Made by a program: the position numbers and the translations under genes. Of a DNA stretch of 33,012 bases, positions 15,627 to 24,163 are shown piece after piece. How positions within the stretch are numbered: the first letter of the stretch is position 1; the number at the start of each line of letters is the position of its first letter. The stretch is taken from the NCBI GenBank assembly GCA_050250665.1, contig JBFWOF010000060.1, forward strand, positions 1-33,012, given 5' to 3'. The stretch is from JADKFD01 sp050250665. GTDB lineage: Bacteria > Pseudomonadota > Gammaproteobacteria > Xanthomonadales > SZUA-5. Under the pieces are notes generated by a model. That model was not told the origin of the DNA. It saw only the letters and a list, made by a program, of their open reading frames with translations, and searched no databases.

Positions 15627-17519
15627 ATGCGCTACGACACCCTGTTTGACGTCATTGTGGTTGGCGGCGGCCATGCCGGCACCGAAGCGGCGCTGGCTGC
15701 TGCGCGCGCCGGTGCCAGCACGCTGCTGCTCAGCCATCAGATCGAGACCATCGGCCAGATGAGCTGCAACCCGGCCATTGGGGGTATCGGCAAGGGCCAT
15801 CTGGTGCGCGAAATCGATGCGCTGGGCGGGGTCATGGCCTGGGCGGCGGATCGCGCCGGCATCCAGTGGCGCACACTGAACTCCAGCAAGGGCCCAGCGG
15901 TGCGTGCCACCCGCTGTCAGGCCGACCGCGCCCTGTATCGAGCGGCCATCCGTCACGCCGTCGAGAATCAGCCGAATCTGACGCTGTTCCAGCAGGGAGT
16001 CGAAGATCTGCTGCTCAGCGGCAGCCGCGTCAGCGGCGTGCGCACGCAGATGGGCCTGGTGTTCGAGGCCCGCACGGTGGTGCTGACTGCCGGCACCTTT
16101 CTGGCCGGACTGATCCACATCGGCGATGCCAACTATCGCGGTGGCCGCGCCGGTGATCCGCCGGCGCAGGGCCTGGCGATGCGTCTGCGCGAGCTGCCGC
16201 TGGGCCAGGGCCGCCTGAAGACCGGCACGCCGCCGCGCATCGACGGCCGCAGCATCGATTACAGCGAACTCGAGGAACAGCCCGGTGATCAGCCGATGCC
16301 GGTGTTTTCCTACCTCGGCAGCGTCGACGACCATCCGCGGCAGGTGTCGTGCTGGATCACCCACACCAGTGCACACACCCACGACCTGATCCGCGGCGCG
16401 CTCGACCGCTCACCCTTGTACAGCGGCAAGATCGAAGGCGTGGGTCCGCGCTACTGCCCATCGATCGAGGACAAGGTGGTGCGCTTTGCCGAGAAATCCT
16501 CGCACCAGATCTTCATCGAACCCGAAGGTCTGAGCACCCACGAGATCTATCCCAACGGCATCTCCACCAGCCTGCCCTTCGATGTGCAACTGGCGCTGGT
16601 GCGCTCGATCAAGGGCTTCGAGCGGGCCCACATCACCCGCCCGGGCTACGCCATCGAGTACGACTACTTTGACCCGCGCGGCCTCAAGCCCACGCTGGAA
16701 ACCCGGGCAGTGGAGGGTTTGTTCTTTGCCGGTCAGATCAACGGCACCACCGGCTATGAAGAAGCCGCCGCCCAGGGCCTGCTGGCCGGGCTCAACGCTG
16801 CGCTCCAGGTGCAAGAGCGCGAGCCCTGGTGTCCACGCCGGGACGAAGCCTATCTCGGCGTGCTCGTGGACGATCTGATCACGCATGGCACCACCGAGCC
16901 CTATCGCATGTTCACCTCGCGCGCCGAATATCGATTGCAGCTGCGCGAGGACAATGCCGATGCACGGCTGACACCGATCGGGCGCGAACTGGGCCTGGTC
17001 GACGAGGCCCGCTGGCAGATCTTCGCCCGCAAGCGCGACGCCGTGGCCCGGGAAAGCGAGCGCCTGCGCGGGCTGTGGGCTGCTCCCACCAATGCCCTGG
17101 GTCGCGAGTTTGCGGCCGCCACCGGCGAGCCGCTGTCGCGCGAGACCCACGCCATCGACCTGCTCAAACGCCCGGATCTGAGCTATAGCCGTTTGACCGA
17201 GGTCAGTGGCTTCGGGCCGGCGGTGGACGATCCGATCGTGGCCGAACAAGTCGAGATCGAAGCCAAGTACTCCGGCTACGTCAATCGCCAGCGCGAAGAC
17301 ATCGAGCGCTCCAGGCGTCACGAATCAGCCTTGATACCGGAGCATTTCGACTACAGCGAAGTCACCGGGCTGTCGGCCGAAGTGCTGCAGAAACTGCAGC
17401 GGGTGCGCCCGGCGACACTGGGACAGGCCGGCCGCATTCCGGGCGTCACCCCGGCGGCGGTATCGCTGCTGCTGGTGCATCTGAAGCGCGGCACGATGGC
17501 AGCCGCTCGGGCATCGTGA
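15627..17519 (+). CDS. mnmG: tRNA modification enzyme MnmG (GidA)
   Basis: With MnmE it installs the carboxymethylaminomethyl group on U34 of several tRNAs, using FAD and methylenetetrahydrofolate. The 630-residue length is nearly that of E. coli (629). The FAD-binding motif VVGGGHAGTEAA lies at about 11-22. The conserved cysteines are C46 (QMSCNPAIGG) and C277 in the GidA signature GPRYCPSIEDKVVRF. The C-terminal helical domain contains YSRLTEVSGFGPAVDDP and YSGYVNRQREDIE. ATG at 15627 gives the canonical MRYDTLFDVIVVGGG; the frame runs upstream to 15435 through the terminator and is not used. It is convergent with oleB. Confidence 0.96.
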   Translation: MRYDTLFDVIVVGGGHAGTEAALAAARAGASTLLLSHQIETIGQMSCNPAIGGIGKGHLVREIDALGGVMAWAADRAGIQWRTLNSSKGPAVRATRCQADRALYRAAIRHAVENQPNLTLFQQGVEDLLLSGSRVSGVRTQMGLVFEARTVVLTAGTFLAGLIHIGDANYRGGRAGDPPAQGLAMRLRELPLGQGRLKTGTPPRIDGRSIDYSELEEQPGDQPMPVFSYLGSVDDHPRQVSCWITHTSAHTHDLIRGALDRSPLYSGKIEGVGPRYCPSIEDKVVRFAEKSSHQIFIEPEGLSTHEIYPNGISTSLPFDVQLALVRSIKGFERAHITRPGYAIEYDYFDPRGLKPTLETRAVEGLFFAGQINGTTGYEEAAAQGLLAGLNAALQVQEREPWCPRRDEAYLGVLVDDLITHGTTEPYRMFTSRAEYRLQLREDNADARLTPIGRELGLVDEARWQIFARKRDAVARESERLRGLWAAPTNALGREFAAATGEPLSRETHAIDLLKRPDLSYSRLTEVSGFGPAVDDPIVAEQVEIEAKYSGYVNRQREDIERSRRHESALIPEHFDYSEVTGLSAEVLQKLQRVRPATLGQAGRIPGVTPAAVSLLLVHLKRGTMAAARAS

Positions 17520-17546
17520 TCGTAGGGTAGATCCCCTGGGTGCATT

Positions 17547-17791
17547 GATCGCGGACGAAGTTCGCTCTAACCAAACATGCCGCAAGTCTTTGATTTTAAT
17601 GTAGGTCACGTTGGCCGCGAAGCGGCCTATGTGACTGACGCAAGGAAGTAGGTCACGTTGACCCGAAGGGTCTACGTGACAGCCATGCAAGTTAATACTT
17701 CAAAATCAAACACTTGTTGTGTGCTTGATGTCGAACCCTGTCCGTGAACCAATTCTCCGGCATCGCGATCGCGGACGAAGTCCGCTCCCAC
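17547..17791. repeat. Nested repeat cluster between mnmG and oleB
   Basis: From outside in: GATCGCGGACGAAGTTCGCT (from 17547) and GATCGCGGACGAAGTCCGCT (from 17767) are direct copies of a REP-like element. An AT-rich inverted pair, CAAGTCTTTGATTTTAAT (17583-17600) and TTCAAAATCAAACACTTG (17699-17716), encloses two direct copies of the GTAGGTCACGTTG palindrome (17601-17635 and 17648-17680). The block lies between two converging genes and could form a large cruciform or bidirectional transcript end. Confidence 0.75.
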
Positions 17792-17802
17792 AGGCGGCCG
17801 GG

Positions 17803-18696
17803 TCAATTCTTGTCGAGAAAGGCCTCGATCTTTGGCACGATGGTTGCGGCCATGTCTTCCAGCACGTAGTGGCCGGCATCGGAGAAGGCGATCGCCTCGG
17901 CGCGTGGGAAGCGACGGCACCATTCGTCGAAATAATCGCGGTCGAAGACGAAATCGCGCAGGCCCCAGAGGATCAGCATCGGCTTGTCGGCCAACAACTG
18001 CAGATCCTTGCCGGTGGCCGCGATCGTGGCATAGGCCGGATCGGATTCCTTGAGCGGGATGTCCTGCACGAAGCGCAGCACGGCGCGGCGCGCTATCGGT
18101 GAATCATAGGGCGCCACGAAGGCCGCGCGCTCACGCCCCGACAGCTTTCGGGCAGTGCTGGTGCGGGCCGCACCCACGGCGAAGGCATTGAAACGCTCGA
18201 CCAGAAAGGCGCCCAGACGGGTGTTCCGGACCAGTTTAAGCGTGGCCGGCAGGCGCTTGCCGGCCAGCATCGGGAAGGCCGCCGTGTTCAGCACCACCAT
18301 CCGCGCCACGCGATCAGGATTCTTCACCGCCCAGGCACTGGCGATGGCGCCACCCCAGTCATGCACCACCAGCGTCACCGGACCAGTCGGAACGATGCGC
18401 TCCATGAAAGCGCTGAAGTCGGCCACGCGGCTGTCCAGGGTGTACTGATAGCGACCGTCATCGGGACGATCGGACAGACCCATGCCGATGTGGTCGGGTG
18501 CCAGGCAGCGATACTTCGGCTTGAGCGCCGCGATCAGATCGCGGAACAGCCAGCACCAGCTGGGATTGCCATGGACCATGACCACCGGAGCGCCCTTGCC
18601 TTCGTCGAGGTAATGCATCGACAGGCCGTCGCGGGTGAAGTACTTGGGCGTGTATCCGAGCGCTTCAATCAGCGCCTGGGCTTGGGCGTTCGACAC
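17803..18696 (-). CDS. oleB: OleB-like alpha/beta hydrolase
   Basis: A 297-residue alpha/beta hydrolase of the haloalkane dehalogenase-like branch. In long-chain olefin synthesis OleB decarboxylates the beta-lactone made by OleC into a cis-olefin. Visible are the oxyanion region VHGNPSWCWLF (41-51), the nucleophile D113 in VVHDWGGAIAS, the acid D248 in WGLRDFVFD and H276 in DAGHYVLED. An Asp nucleophile followed by Trp is diagnostic for this branch. OleA is encoded upstream on the same strand, which supports OleB rather than a true dehalogenase. GTG at 18696 has only a weak ribosome site. oleC and oleD do not follow; convergent mnmG does. Confidence 0.82.
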   Translation of the reverse strand: MSNAQAQALIEALGYTPKYFTRDGLSMHYLDEGKGAPVVMVHGNPSWCWLFRDLIAALKPKYRCLAPDHIGMGLSDRPDDGRYQYTLDSRVADFSAFMERIVPTGPVTLVVHDWGGAIASAWAVKNPDRVARMVVLNTAAFPMLAGKRLPATLKLVRNTRLGAFLVERFNAFAVGAARTSTARKLSGRERAAFVAPYDSPIARRAVLRFVQDIPLKESDPAYATIAATGKDLQLLADKPMLILWGLRDFVFDRDYFDEWCRRFPRAEAIAFSDAGHYVLEDMAATIVPKIEAFLDKN

Positions 18697-18770
18697 GGCA
18701 TGCCATCAACAGTCTGGGGGTCGCGCAGCATGGACCAAGATCGCGCCGATGGGAACCGGGGCGGGGTGAC

Positions 18771-18837
18771 GGCACGAGGGCACGGGAATGCGGGTGCGGC
18801 GAGTTTGTGATCTGTCGTGCCCTTTTGCCCTCGTGCC
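18771..18837. repeat. Inverted repeat between the TMEM43-like gene and oleB
   Basis: GGCACGAGGGC (18771-18781) and GCCCTCGTGCC (18827-18837) are perfect 11-bp arms, with a further GGGCAC/GTGCCC pairing just inside. It fills most of the 155-bp spacer between two co-directional genes and ends 14 bp from the TMEM43-like stop codon. Its sequence differs from the other families. Confidence 0.6.
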
Positions 18838-18851
18838 CTCAAGCCCCTGCT

Positions 18852-20027
18852 TCATCTCGGCGGCGGCGGTGGCGGCGGCATCGGCGGCGGCATGCCCGCG
18901 GCCGCCTGCGCGGGTTTGGCACTCTTGCGGCTCCACATCGCGATCACGGCGATGATCGCCAACACGATCGAGACCGCCCACAGCGGCCGCACGAAGATCC
19001 AGGACAGCACGATGGTCACGGAAGCCATCACCGCCGCCAGCACAAAAGCCACACCGCCGGTGAACATGCCCACCGCCCGTCCCAGCGGCGGCAATACCGC
19101 GGCGATGGTCTTGAGCGGGCCCAGCATCATCGAGAAGGCAATCCACAGCAGGCCGAAGCCCACCGCGCGCAACACCCAGCCCAGCGCGCTGTTGCTGCTC
19201 TGCGCGTGCTCGACCATGGCGGCGGCAGACTGTTGCCCGGTCTCGACCAGGAAGATCTCGGTGCCGGCGGGACTGGTCCACGGCAGCAGACCGTCGCCAT
19301 TGGCCTGGGCGATGACCGACGCCATCTGCGGCGGCACCGCCCGATAACGCACGCGCACATCGCCAATCTGCGGCGACGCCGGATTATTGCCACGATAGAT
19401 GGTTTCGGCATCGGTACGGCGGAAACCGTCAGGAAATACCCCGGCCTCACCCAGTTGCAGGGCGCTGCTGTTCAGGGCATTGAGGATGTTGTCGGCGGCA
19501 CGCCGAGCGCCGATACGGGCATCGGTCACTGCAAATCGGGCGTCCTGGTAGGGCAAGGCGCCGGGATTGTTGTGGCCGCTCTCCTGGAAATCCGAGGAGT
19601 TGATGGCGTCGTCGTCCCACACTTTCTCGTAGGAGTAGGTCGTCACCCGCTCCTTGCCACCGCCGAGCTTGTCGCGCTCGGTAGTCTCCTTCTTCTCCCG
19701 CCATTGGTACATCTCGACCGAGCGCCTGAGCACCAGCGCCGGAGCTTCGATGCCGAAATCCGGATCGCGCACACCCTGACTGCTGCGCACCTCGGCGCTG
19801 AAATGGATCAGCTTGCCGTCTGCCGAGGGATCGATGGGGTCGGCGGACACGCTCTGCACCGTCTCACCCGCCGCCCGCAAACCCTTGTAATTCTTCAGCG
19901 TGCGGTGCTCGTTCCAGGCCAACAGGAAAAGGGCAGCAATGACGATGACAAAGGACAGCAGGAAACCGATGAAGGACTGCTTCAGGCGGCTCCACCAGGA
20001 AATGTTTTCGCGGACGACGACGGGCAT
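18852..20027 (-). CDS. TMEM43-family membrane protein
   Basis: A 391-residue protein resembling the TMEM43/LUMA family, whose bacterial members have no settled function. One membrane helix lies near the N-terminus (FIGFLLSFVIVIAALFLLAW, about 18-37). A long extracytoplasmic domain (about 40-275) includes the family-like ALVLRRSVEMYQWREKKET and SYEKVWDDDAINSSDFQ. Three or four further helices follow (about 285-375), and a proline-rich tail MPPPMPPPPPPPR ends it. ATG at 20027 follows AGGGGG; 15 upstream codons are open but unsupported. It sits between oleA and oleB on the same strand. Linkage to olefin biosynthesis, for instance in membrane organisation, is inference only. Confidence 0.8.
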   Translation of the reverse strand: MPVVVRENISWWSRLKQSFIGFLLSFVIVIAALFLLAWNEHRTLKNYKGLRAAGETVQSVSADPIDPSADGKLIHFSAEVRSSQGVRDPDFGIEAPALVLRRSVEMYQWREKKETTERDKLGGGKERVTTYSYEKVWDDDAINSSDFQESGHNNPGALPYQDARFAVTDARIGARRAADNILNALNSSALQLGEAGVFPDGFRRTDAETIYRGNNPASPQIGDVRVRYRAVPPQMASVIAQANGDGLLPWTSPAGTEIFLVETGQQSAAAMVEHAQSSNSALGWVLRAVGFGLLWIAFSMMLGPLKTIAAVLPPLGRAVGMFTGGVAFVLAAVMASVTIVLSWIFVRPLWAVSIVLAIIAVIAMWSRKSAKPAQAAAGMPPPMPPPPPPPR

Positions 20028-20074
20028 GATTCCCCCTCTGTTGCGCAAATGATGTTGCCTTTCGGCAAGCAAGG

Positions 20075-20425
20075 GTCAAACGTAAAACGTTAAAGGTCAA
20101 CAAGGCAAAAGCGGCGCTCGTGGGACCCTCTGAGCAAATTCCGTGAGCCGCGTTGTGAGTCAAAATCGCTTACCGCCAGGCGCAGTCCGAAGGTCGTAGC
20201 CGATACCAGGAAGCGGAGGACTGCAACGTCGCGGCAGCGATTTGGGCGACGACCCTTCTAAATGGGACCAGTTGGCCACCAGCGGCGTCAGCCACCTCGC
20301 CCATAGCGCTGGCTGTGGCCTTCGATGTCTTCCTTGCCCGCAACCATTTTGGCCGCCATCGCGGCTACGGCGCTTGCCCGCAGGATCCCTACTGCCGCAT
20401 TGACGTTTTACATTTTACGTTTTGC
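20075..20425. repeat. Iteron-armed inverted-repeat element (copy C) between oleA and TMEM43-like gene
   Basis: The left arm (20075-20101) reads GTCAAACGTAAAACGTTAAA then GGTCAAC. The right arm (20399-20425), on the minus strand, reads GCAAAACGTAAAATGTAAAA then CGTCAAT. Both are 27 bp with the same three-iteron plan as copy B. The core is about 297 bp with no convincing gene. The right arm ends 4 bp from the oleA stop codon and the left arm is 47 bp from the next gene's start, the same placement as in etfB-etfA. Confidence 0.8.
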
Positions 20426-20429
20426 TGCT

Positions 20430-21446
20430 CTACCAAACCACTTCCGCCATCGAGCAGTTCAGCCCCGAGCCGATGCCCAGCAGCGCCACGCGCTTGCCTT
20501 TGACCAGACGACCGGTGTCCTTGAGCTTGCTCAGCGCGGTGGGCAGCGAGGCCGGACCGATGTTGCCGAACTCCGGGAAGATGGTCAGCACCTTGCGCGG
20601 ATCGATGCCCAGCAGCTTGACCAGCTCTTCGGTGTGCACCCGACTGACCTGATGAATCACGAACTCGTCGATCTCGCCCACGGCCCAACCGAACATCTGG
20701 CGCGCGGCCCCAAAGGTCTTGCCAGCGAGCTTCAGGCCTTCGATCAGCAGCGTCTTGGTGTCGGTGACCATGCGGTCGATATTGCCGGCGCAGAGCTTGG
20801 AGAACTGCGTGGCCGAACGCGACACGCTGCCCAGATAGCGATGGCCGTCCGGATACAGATCGGCATTCGCCAGCAGCATGGCCACACCACCCGAGCCCAG
20901 AGTCAGCGAGGCAAATTCATCGCGGAACTGTTCCGGCGTGACGCTGGGATGACTCAGGCGCTCGATGGTCTTCTCGGTGATGTAACGGCTGCACTCGCCA
21001 TCGACGATAAGCGCGTATTCGATATCACCACGCTCGATCATGTGCGCGGCGATGTCCATGCCGTTGAGGAAGGCCAGACAGGCGTTGCCGACGTCGAAAT
21101 TGCGGCACTGCTCCGGCAACCCGAGTTTGCCGGCGACGATGCTGGCCGTGGACGGCTCCAGGAAGTCGCGGCAGACCGAGGTATTGACCAGGATGCCGAC
21201 CTTCTCGCGTTCGATGCCGGTCTCGGCCAGCACCTTCTCGGCGGCCAGCGCGGCAGCATCCGAAGGCACCGTGCCCTCGTCCCACACCCGGCGTGCATCT
21301 ATGCCGGCAACGCCCTCCAGCAGATCGGTGCGCAGACCCAGCCGTTCGATCGACGGCAGCAGGCGTGCAACGATGTCTGCCGAAGACAAACGGTTGGGGG
21401 CGTCGACATGGGCGACGGAGGCGATGGCAACGTGCTGAAAGCGCAT
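20430..21446 (-). CDS. oleA: OleA, thiolase-superfamily acyl-CoA condensing enzyme
   Basis: OleA joins two long-chain acyl-CoAs by a non-decarboxylative Claisen condensation, the first step of long-chain olefin synthesis. The 338-residue protein closely resembles Xanthomonas campestris OleA as I remember it, including the ending VALLGIGSGLNCSMAEVVW. The catalytic set is present: C123 (FDVGNACLAFLNG), H265 (EFVIHQVSR), N295 (EFGNIGPAS) and the cross-subunit E97 (RDFLEPSTAS). These positions are offset by a constant 20 from the numbering I recall for the Xanthomonas structure. The start is ATG at 21446. Confusion with FabH is unlikely given E97 and the C-terminus. Confidence 0.94.
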   Translation of the reverse strand: MRFQHVAIASVAHVDAPNRLSSADIVARLLPSIERLGLRTDLLEGVAGIDARRVWDEGTVPSDAAALAAEKVLAETGIEREKVGILVNTSVCRDFLEPSTASIVAGKLGLPEQCRNFDVGNACLAFLNGMDIAAHMIERGDIEYALIVDGECSRYITEKTIERLSHPSVTPEQFRDEFASLTLGSGGVAMLLANADLYPDGHRYLGSVSRSATQFSKLCAGNIDRMVTDTKTLLIEGLKLAGKTFGAARQMFGWAVGEIDEFVIHQVSRVHTEELVKLLGIDPRKVLTIFPEFGNIGPASLPTALSKLKDTGRLVKGKRVALLGIGSGLNCSMAEVVW

Positions 21447-21534
21447 GCAATAGGGAACCTGACACTGAGAGGCGCGAAGTTAAGGCCAGAGGCCCTTGCA
21501 GCGCAAGCGCGGGGCTGTGAAAAAGGGGTAACGA

Positions 21535-21602
21535 GGTACGGGGTACGGGGTACGGGGTACGGGAAAGGCTAGGGGCTGAGGGCTCTCGTGGGTTCGGACT
21601 TG
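21535..21602 (+). repeat. Heptamer array plus conserved flank (copy 1)
   Basis: Four perfect tandem copies of GGTACGG (21535-21562) are followed by GAAAGGCTAGGGGCTGAGGG and CTCTCGTGGGTTCGGACTTG. The same order, degenerate heptamers then GGGAAAGGCTA and GGGTCCGGACTTG, recurs in the same orientation at 27992-28062. It lies upstream of oleA in a 632-bp gene-free stretch (21447-22078). Confidence 0.75.
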
Positions 21603-21823
21603 TCCGGACGCTTTTGACCGGCTGGCGCGAGAGCCGCCCAGGAGGGCGCCCGAGACCGCTTGTTCACGCGGAGGCGCGGGGGCCGCGGAGAAAGGCCAAG
21701 GGCCGTCGATGGCGATTGCACATCTCCGCGTTCTCCGCGTCTCCGCGTGAGACATCCGGCGGGAACCTGAGGATCGCTGCCGTCGATGGCGCCGCGTCGT
21801 GGCGCGGCTTTGAGCAGACAACA

Positions 21824-21853
21824 GATCAAGAGCGGCCGCGCAGGCGCGCGTCC
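21824..21853. repeat. 30-bp repeat, inverted partner at 24392-24421
   Basis: The sequence starting GATCAAGAGCGGCCGCGCAG is repeated as an exact 30-bp reverse complement at 24392-24421, with looser similarity over about 70 bp in total. The two copies flank the secreted hydrolase gene. Upstream, 21660-21760 carries CTCCGCGTTCTCCGCGTCTC and related words resembling the right-end array. Confidence 0.7.
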
Positions 21854-21897
21854 TTCCAAAAAAGCCGCACGGCACCCGCGCCATGAACAAGCCCCGT

Positions 21898-21994
21898 CGT
21901 CATTGCGACCCCGGACTTGATCCGGGGGAAGCAATCCAGACACATATCCTCAGGAGCACTGGATTGCTTCGTCGCTGCGCTCCTCGCAATGACG
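21898..21994 (-). repeat. 97-bp CGTCATTGCGA palindromic element (copy 1)
   Basis: Bounded by CGTCATTGCGA and TCGCAATGACG, with internal pairing of GAAGCAATCCAG and CTGGATTGCTTC and a CCCCGGACTTGATCCGGGG hairpin. Its reverse complement matches the copy at 28082-28178 over the same 97-bp length, with differences mostly in the central loop. Elements of this word are widespread in proteobacteria. It overlaps the upstream open frame of the hydrolase gene but ends before its GTG start. Confidence 0.85.
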
Positions 21995-22078
21995 CCTTCG
22001 CTGGCCCCCATCCCGCATCCGGGCTGGCTTCACGATGCCGGGGTTATCCTCGATGCGGTCTTTCCTGCAGGTACTGGC

Positions 22079-24163
22079 GTGAAAACGATACTTGGCTTGT
22101 TGCTCTCCGCCCTTTTGCTTCATGCCGGCGCCGCCCAGGCGGTGGTCGAACAGCGTGGACAGACGGCCAGCGGCGCCTACTTCATCACCCAGATTCCGGA
22201 TGGCTGGCTGCCGGGCGGCCGGCTGGTCTTGATCAATCACGGCTATGACATCGAGCCGATTGATTCCGAGCCCAGTCTGGGACCGCTGCCCTTGCGCCAG
22301 CGCATCCTAGCCAAGGGCTACGCCATTGCTGCGTCCAGCTACAGCCAGCGCGGCTGGGCGCTGTTCCAGACCCGGCGCGACCATCGCGAGCTGGTCGAGG
22401 CCTTCACGGCGCGCTTCGGCGCACCGGGTTCGATCATTGCCAGCGGCGGTTCGCTCGGTGGGCTGGTTGCCATGCAGCAGGCCGAGCAGGGAGATCTTGG
22501 CGTGCCGGTGGCCGGGGTGTACGCGATCTGCGCCCCGCTGGCGGGCAGCCGGGTCTGGGAGCAGGCACTGGATCTGCGCCTGGCCTATGACACTGCCTGC
22601 AAGAACGTCACGGCCGGGGAATTGCCGCGCGGGGACGACGCTTTTCCGTACATCCTCAAGGCCAGCGATCTGGACGATTACAACACTCTCAGTGGTGGCG
22701 GCGAGCTGGCGCTGCGTATCGCCAAGTGCACCGGCTACGGCCTGCCGAACTGGCTGGTGACCAGCGGCATGAACGAGCGCTTCGACCGGATCAAGCGCGC
22801 CACCGGGGTGGACCCGAAGTTCTTTCTGGAGAACATGTTCTACGCCACCTATGGCCTCGGTGATCTCTACCGCGACCCGGCCAAGATCGGCGAACGCGCG
22901 GCAATTTCCACGCGCCGGGTGGTCTATCCCGATCCGATCATCGAACGCGATATCCGCAGGCTCGATGCCGATGTCTTTGCCAGCCTCGATCTGAAGCGCT
23001 TCTTTCAGCCGCTGGGACAGGTCGGCGCCGCCAGGGTGCTGACCACCCACACCTCGGGCGATGGCCTGGTGGTGGCGGCACACGCCCACGCCCTGGAAGG
23101 CAAGCTACCGGCCAACCAGTGGAGCCGCGCCTTTGTGGTCGAGTCCAATCCCGGCCATTGCGAGTACAGCGATGCCGAAGTGCTGGGCGGATTCGAGGCC
23201 CTGACCGACTGGATCGATGGCGGCCCGCAGCCCGATGCGCTGGCGATCCAGGCCAGCTGCAATCGCGAGCGCAGTGCCAACGCCCAGCTCGGCGCCTGTC
23301 GCTACGATCCCAATTACCAACCGGGTCCTCTCAGCGCCACGCTGCGACCGCGCAATGATCCTGCGGCGCCCATCGATGCCAGCGTCAGCGGTCTCTGGTA
23401 TGACCCAGCGCGATCAGGCGAAGGCTATCTGATCGAGGCGCTGGACACTGAGCGGGTCACGGTGACGGCTTTCACCTTCCCGGCTGCAGGCAGCAATGCC
23501 GATCAGGCCTGGTTTACCGGGCTGGGGCGGGTCATCGACAACAATCTGGTGGTCGACGCGATGGTCGGGCGCAAGGGTGGTCGCTTTGGTGCCGACTTCG
23601 ACCCGGGCACGCTGCAGAGTCTGCCGCTGGGCCGCTTCGATGCGGCGCTCAGCGCCTGCGGCGTTGGCGAGCAGAGGGTGCAGGCGCCGCCGCCCTTCGG
23701 CGACTCCAAGCGACCACTGCAACGCCTGACCCGCGTCGGCGCTGCCGTTTGCCCGGGCCAGTTGCCGGCGCTCAGCGTATCGCCCTTTGGCCGCTGGAGC
23801 GGGGCCTGGTTCGAGGCCGACAAGCCCGGCCGCGGGCTGTTCCTGCAGGTGCAGGACGACGGCCGCGCCTTCCTGGTCTGGTTCAGTTTCCGTCCCGACG
23901 GCGAGCCGGCCTGGATCATCGGCGAGGGCAGCGCCGACGGCGGCGATCTGGTGTTCGCGGCCCTGACCCGGCCGGTCGGCACCTTCTACGGCAGCGCCTT
24001 CGACCCCAGCGCGGTGCGTCTGGAGCCCTGGGGCACGGCGCGCCTGTCAGGCAGCGGCTGCACCGGTCTGACCATCGATTATCAATCGATCCAGCCGGGC
24101 TACGGCCAGGGCCGGATCAACCTGACCCGACTGACCACGCCGCTGGGGGCGGGCTGTCCCTGA
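22079..24163 (+). CDS. Secreted alpha/beta hydrolase with duplicated C-terminal module
   Basis: A 694-residue exported protein. The signal peptide is MKTILGLLLSALLLHAGAAQ with cleavage near residue 21. The hydrolase domain (about 24-390) has S125 in the nucleophile elbow GGSLGG, D328 in HTSGDGLVV and H360 in NPGHCEYSD, a plausible triad; it resembles secreted esterase/peptidase-like hydrolases, substrate unknown. Then two copies of a beta-rich module follow: about 437-540 (SGLWYDPARSGEGYLIEALD) and 570-650 (SGAWFEADKPGRGLFLQVQD), each with an aromatic AWFTGLG or AWIIGEG stretch. I recall this module from other secreted proteins of this bacterial group. GTG at 22079 with AGG upstream is chosen because it places the signal peptide first; longer starts run through a repeat. 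Confidence 0.8.
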   Translation: MKTILGLLLSALLLHAGAAQAVVEQRGQTASGAYFITQIPDGWLPGGRLVLINHGYDIEPIDSEPSLGPLPLRQRILAKGYAIAASSYSQRGWALFQTRRDHRELVEAFTARFGAPGSIIASGGSLGGLVAMQQAEQGDLGVPVAGVYAICAPLAGSRVWEQALDLRLAYDTACKNVTAGELPRGDDAFPYILKASDLDDYNTLSGGGELALRIAKCTGYGLPNWLVTSGMNERFDRIKRATGVDPKFFLENMFYATYGLGDLYRDPAKIGERAAISTRRVVYPDPIIERDIRRLDADVFASLDLKRFFQPLGQVGAARVLTTHTSGDGLVVAAHAHALEGKLPANQWSRAFVVESNPGHCEYSDAEVLGGFEALTDWIDGGPQPDALAIQASCNRERSANAQLGACRYDPNYQPGPLSATLRPRNDPAAPIDASVSGLWYDPARSGEGYLIEALDTERVTVTAFTFPAAGSNADQAWFTGLGRVIDNNLVVDAMVGRKGGRFGADFDPGTLQSLPLGRFDAALSACGVGEQRVQAPPPFGDSKRPLQRLTRVGAAVCPGQLPALSVSPFGRWSGAWFEADKPGRGLFLQVQDDGRAFLVWFSFRPDGEPAWIIGEGSADGGDLVFAALTRPVGTFYGSAFDPSAVRLEPWGTARLSGSGCTGLTIDYQSIQPGYGQGRINLTRLTTPLGAGCP

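Noticed and set aside
17803..18696. Haloalkane dehalogenase for xenobiotic degradation
   Set aside because: The Asp nucleophile and fold fit that family, but oleA nearby on the same strand makes OleB the better explanation.
21917..22078. Longer N-terminus of the secreted hydrolase starting within 21917-22078
   Set aside because: Those codons come from the 97-bp palindromic element and would bury the signal peptide inside the protein; GTG at 22079 puts it first.
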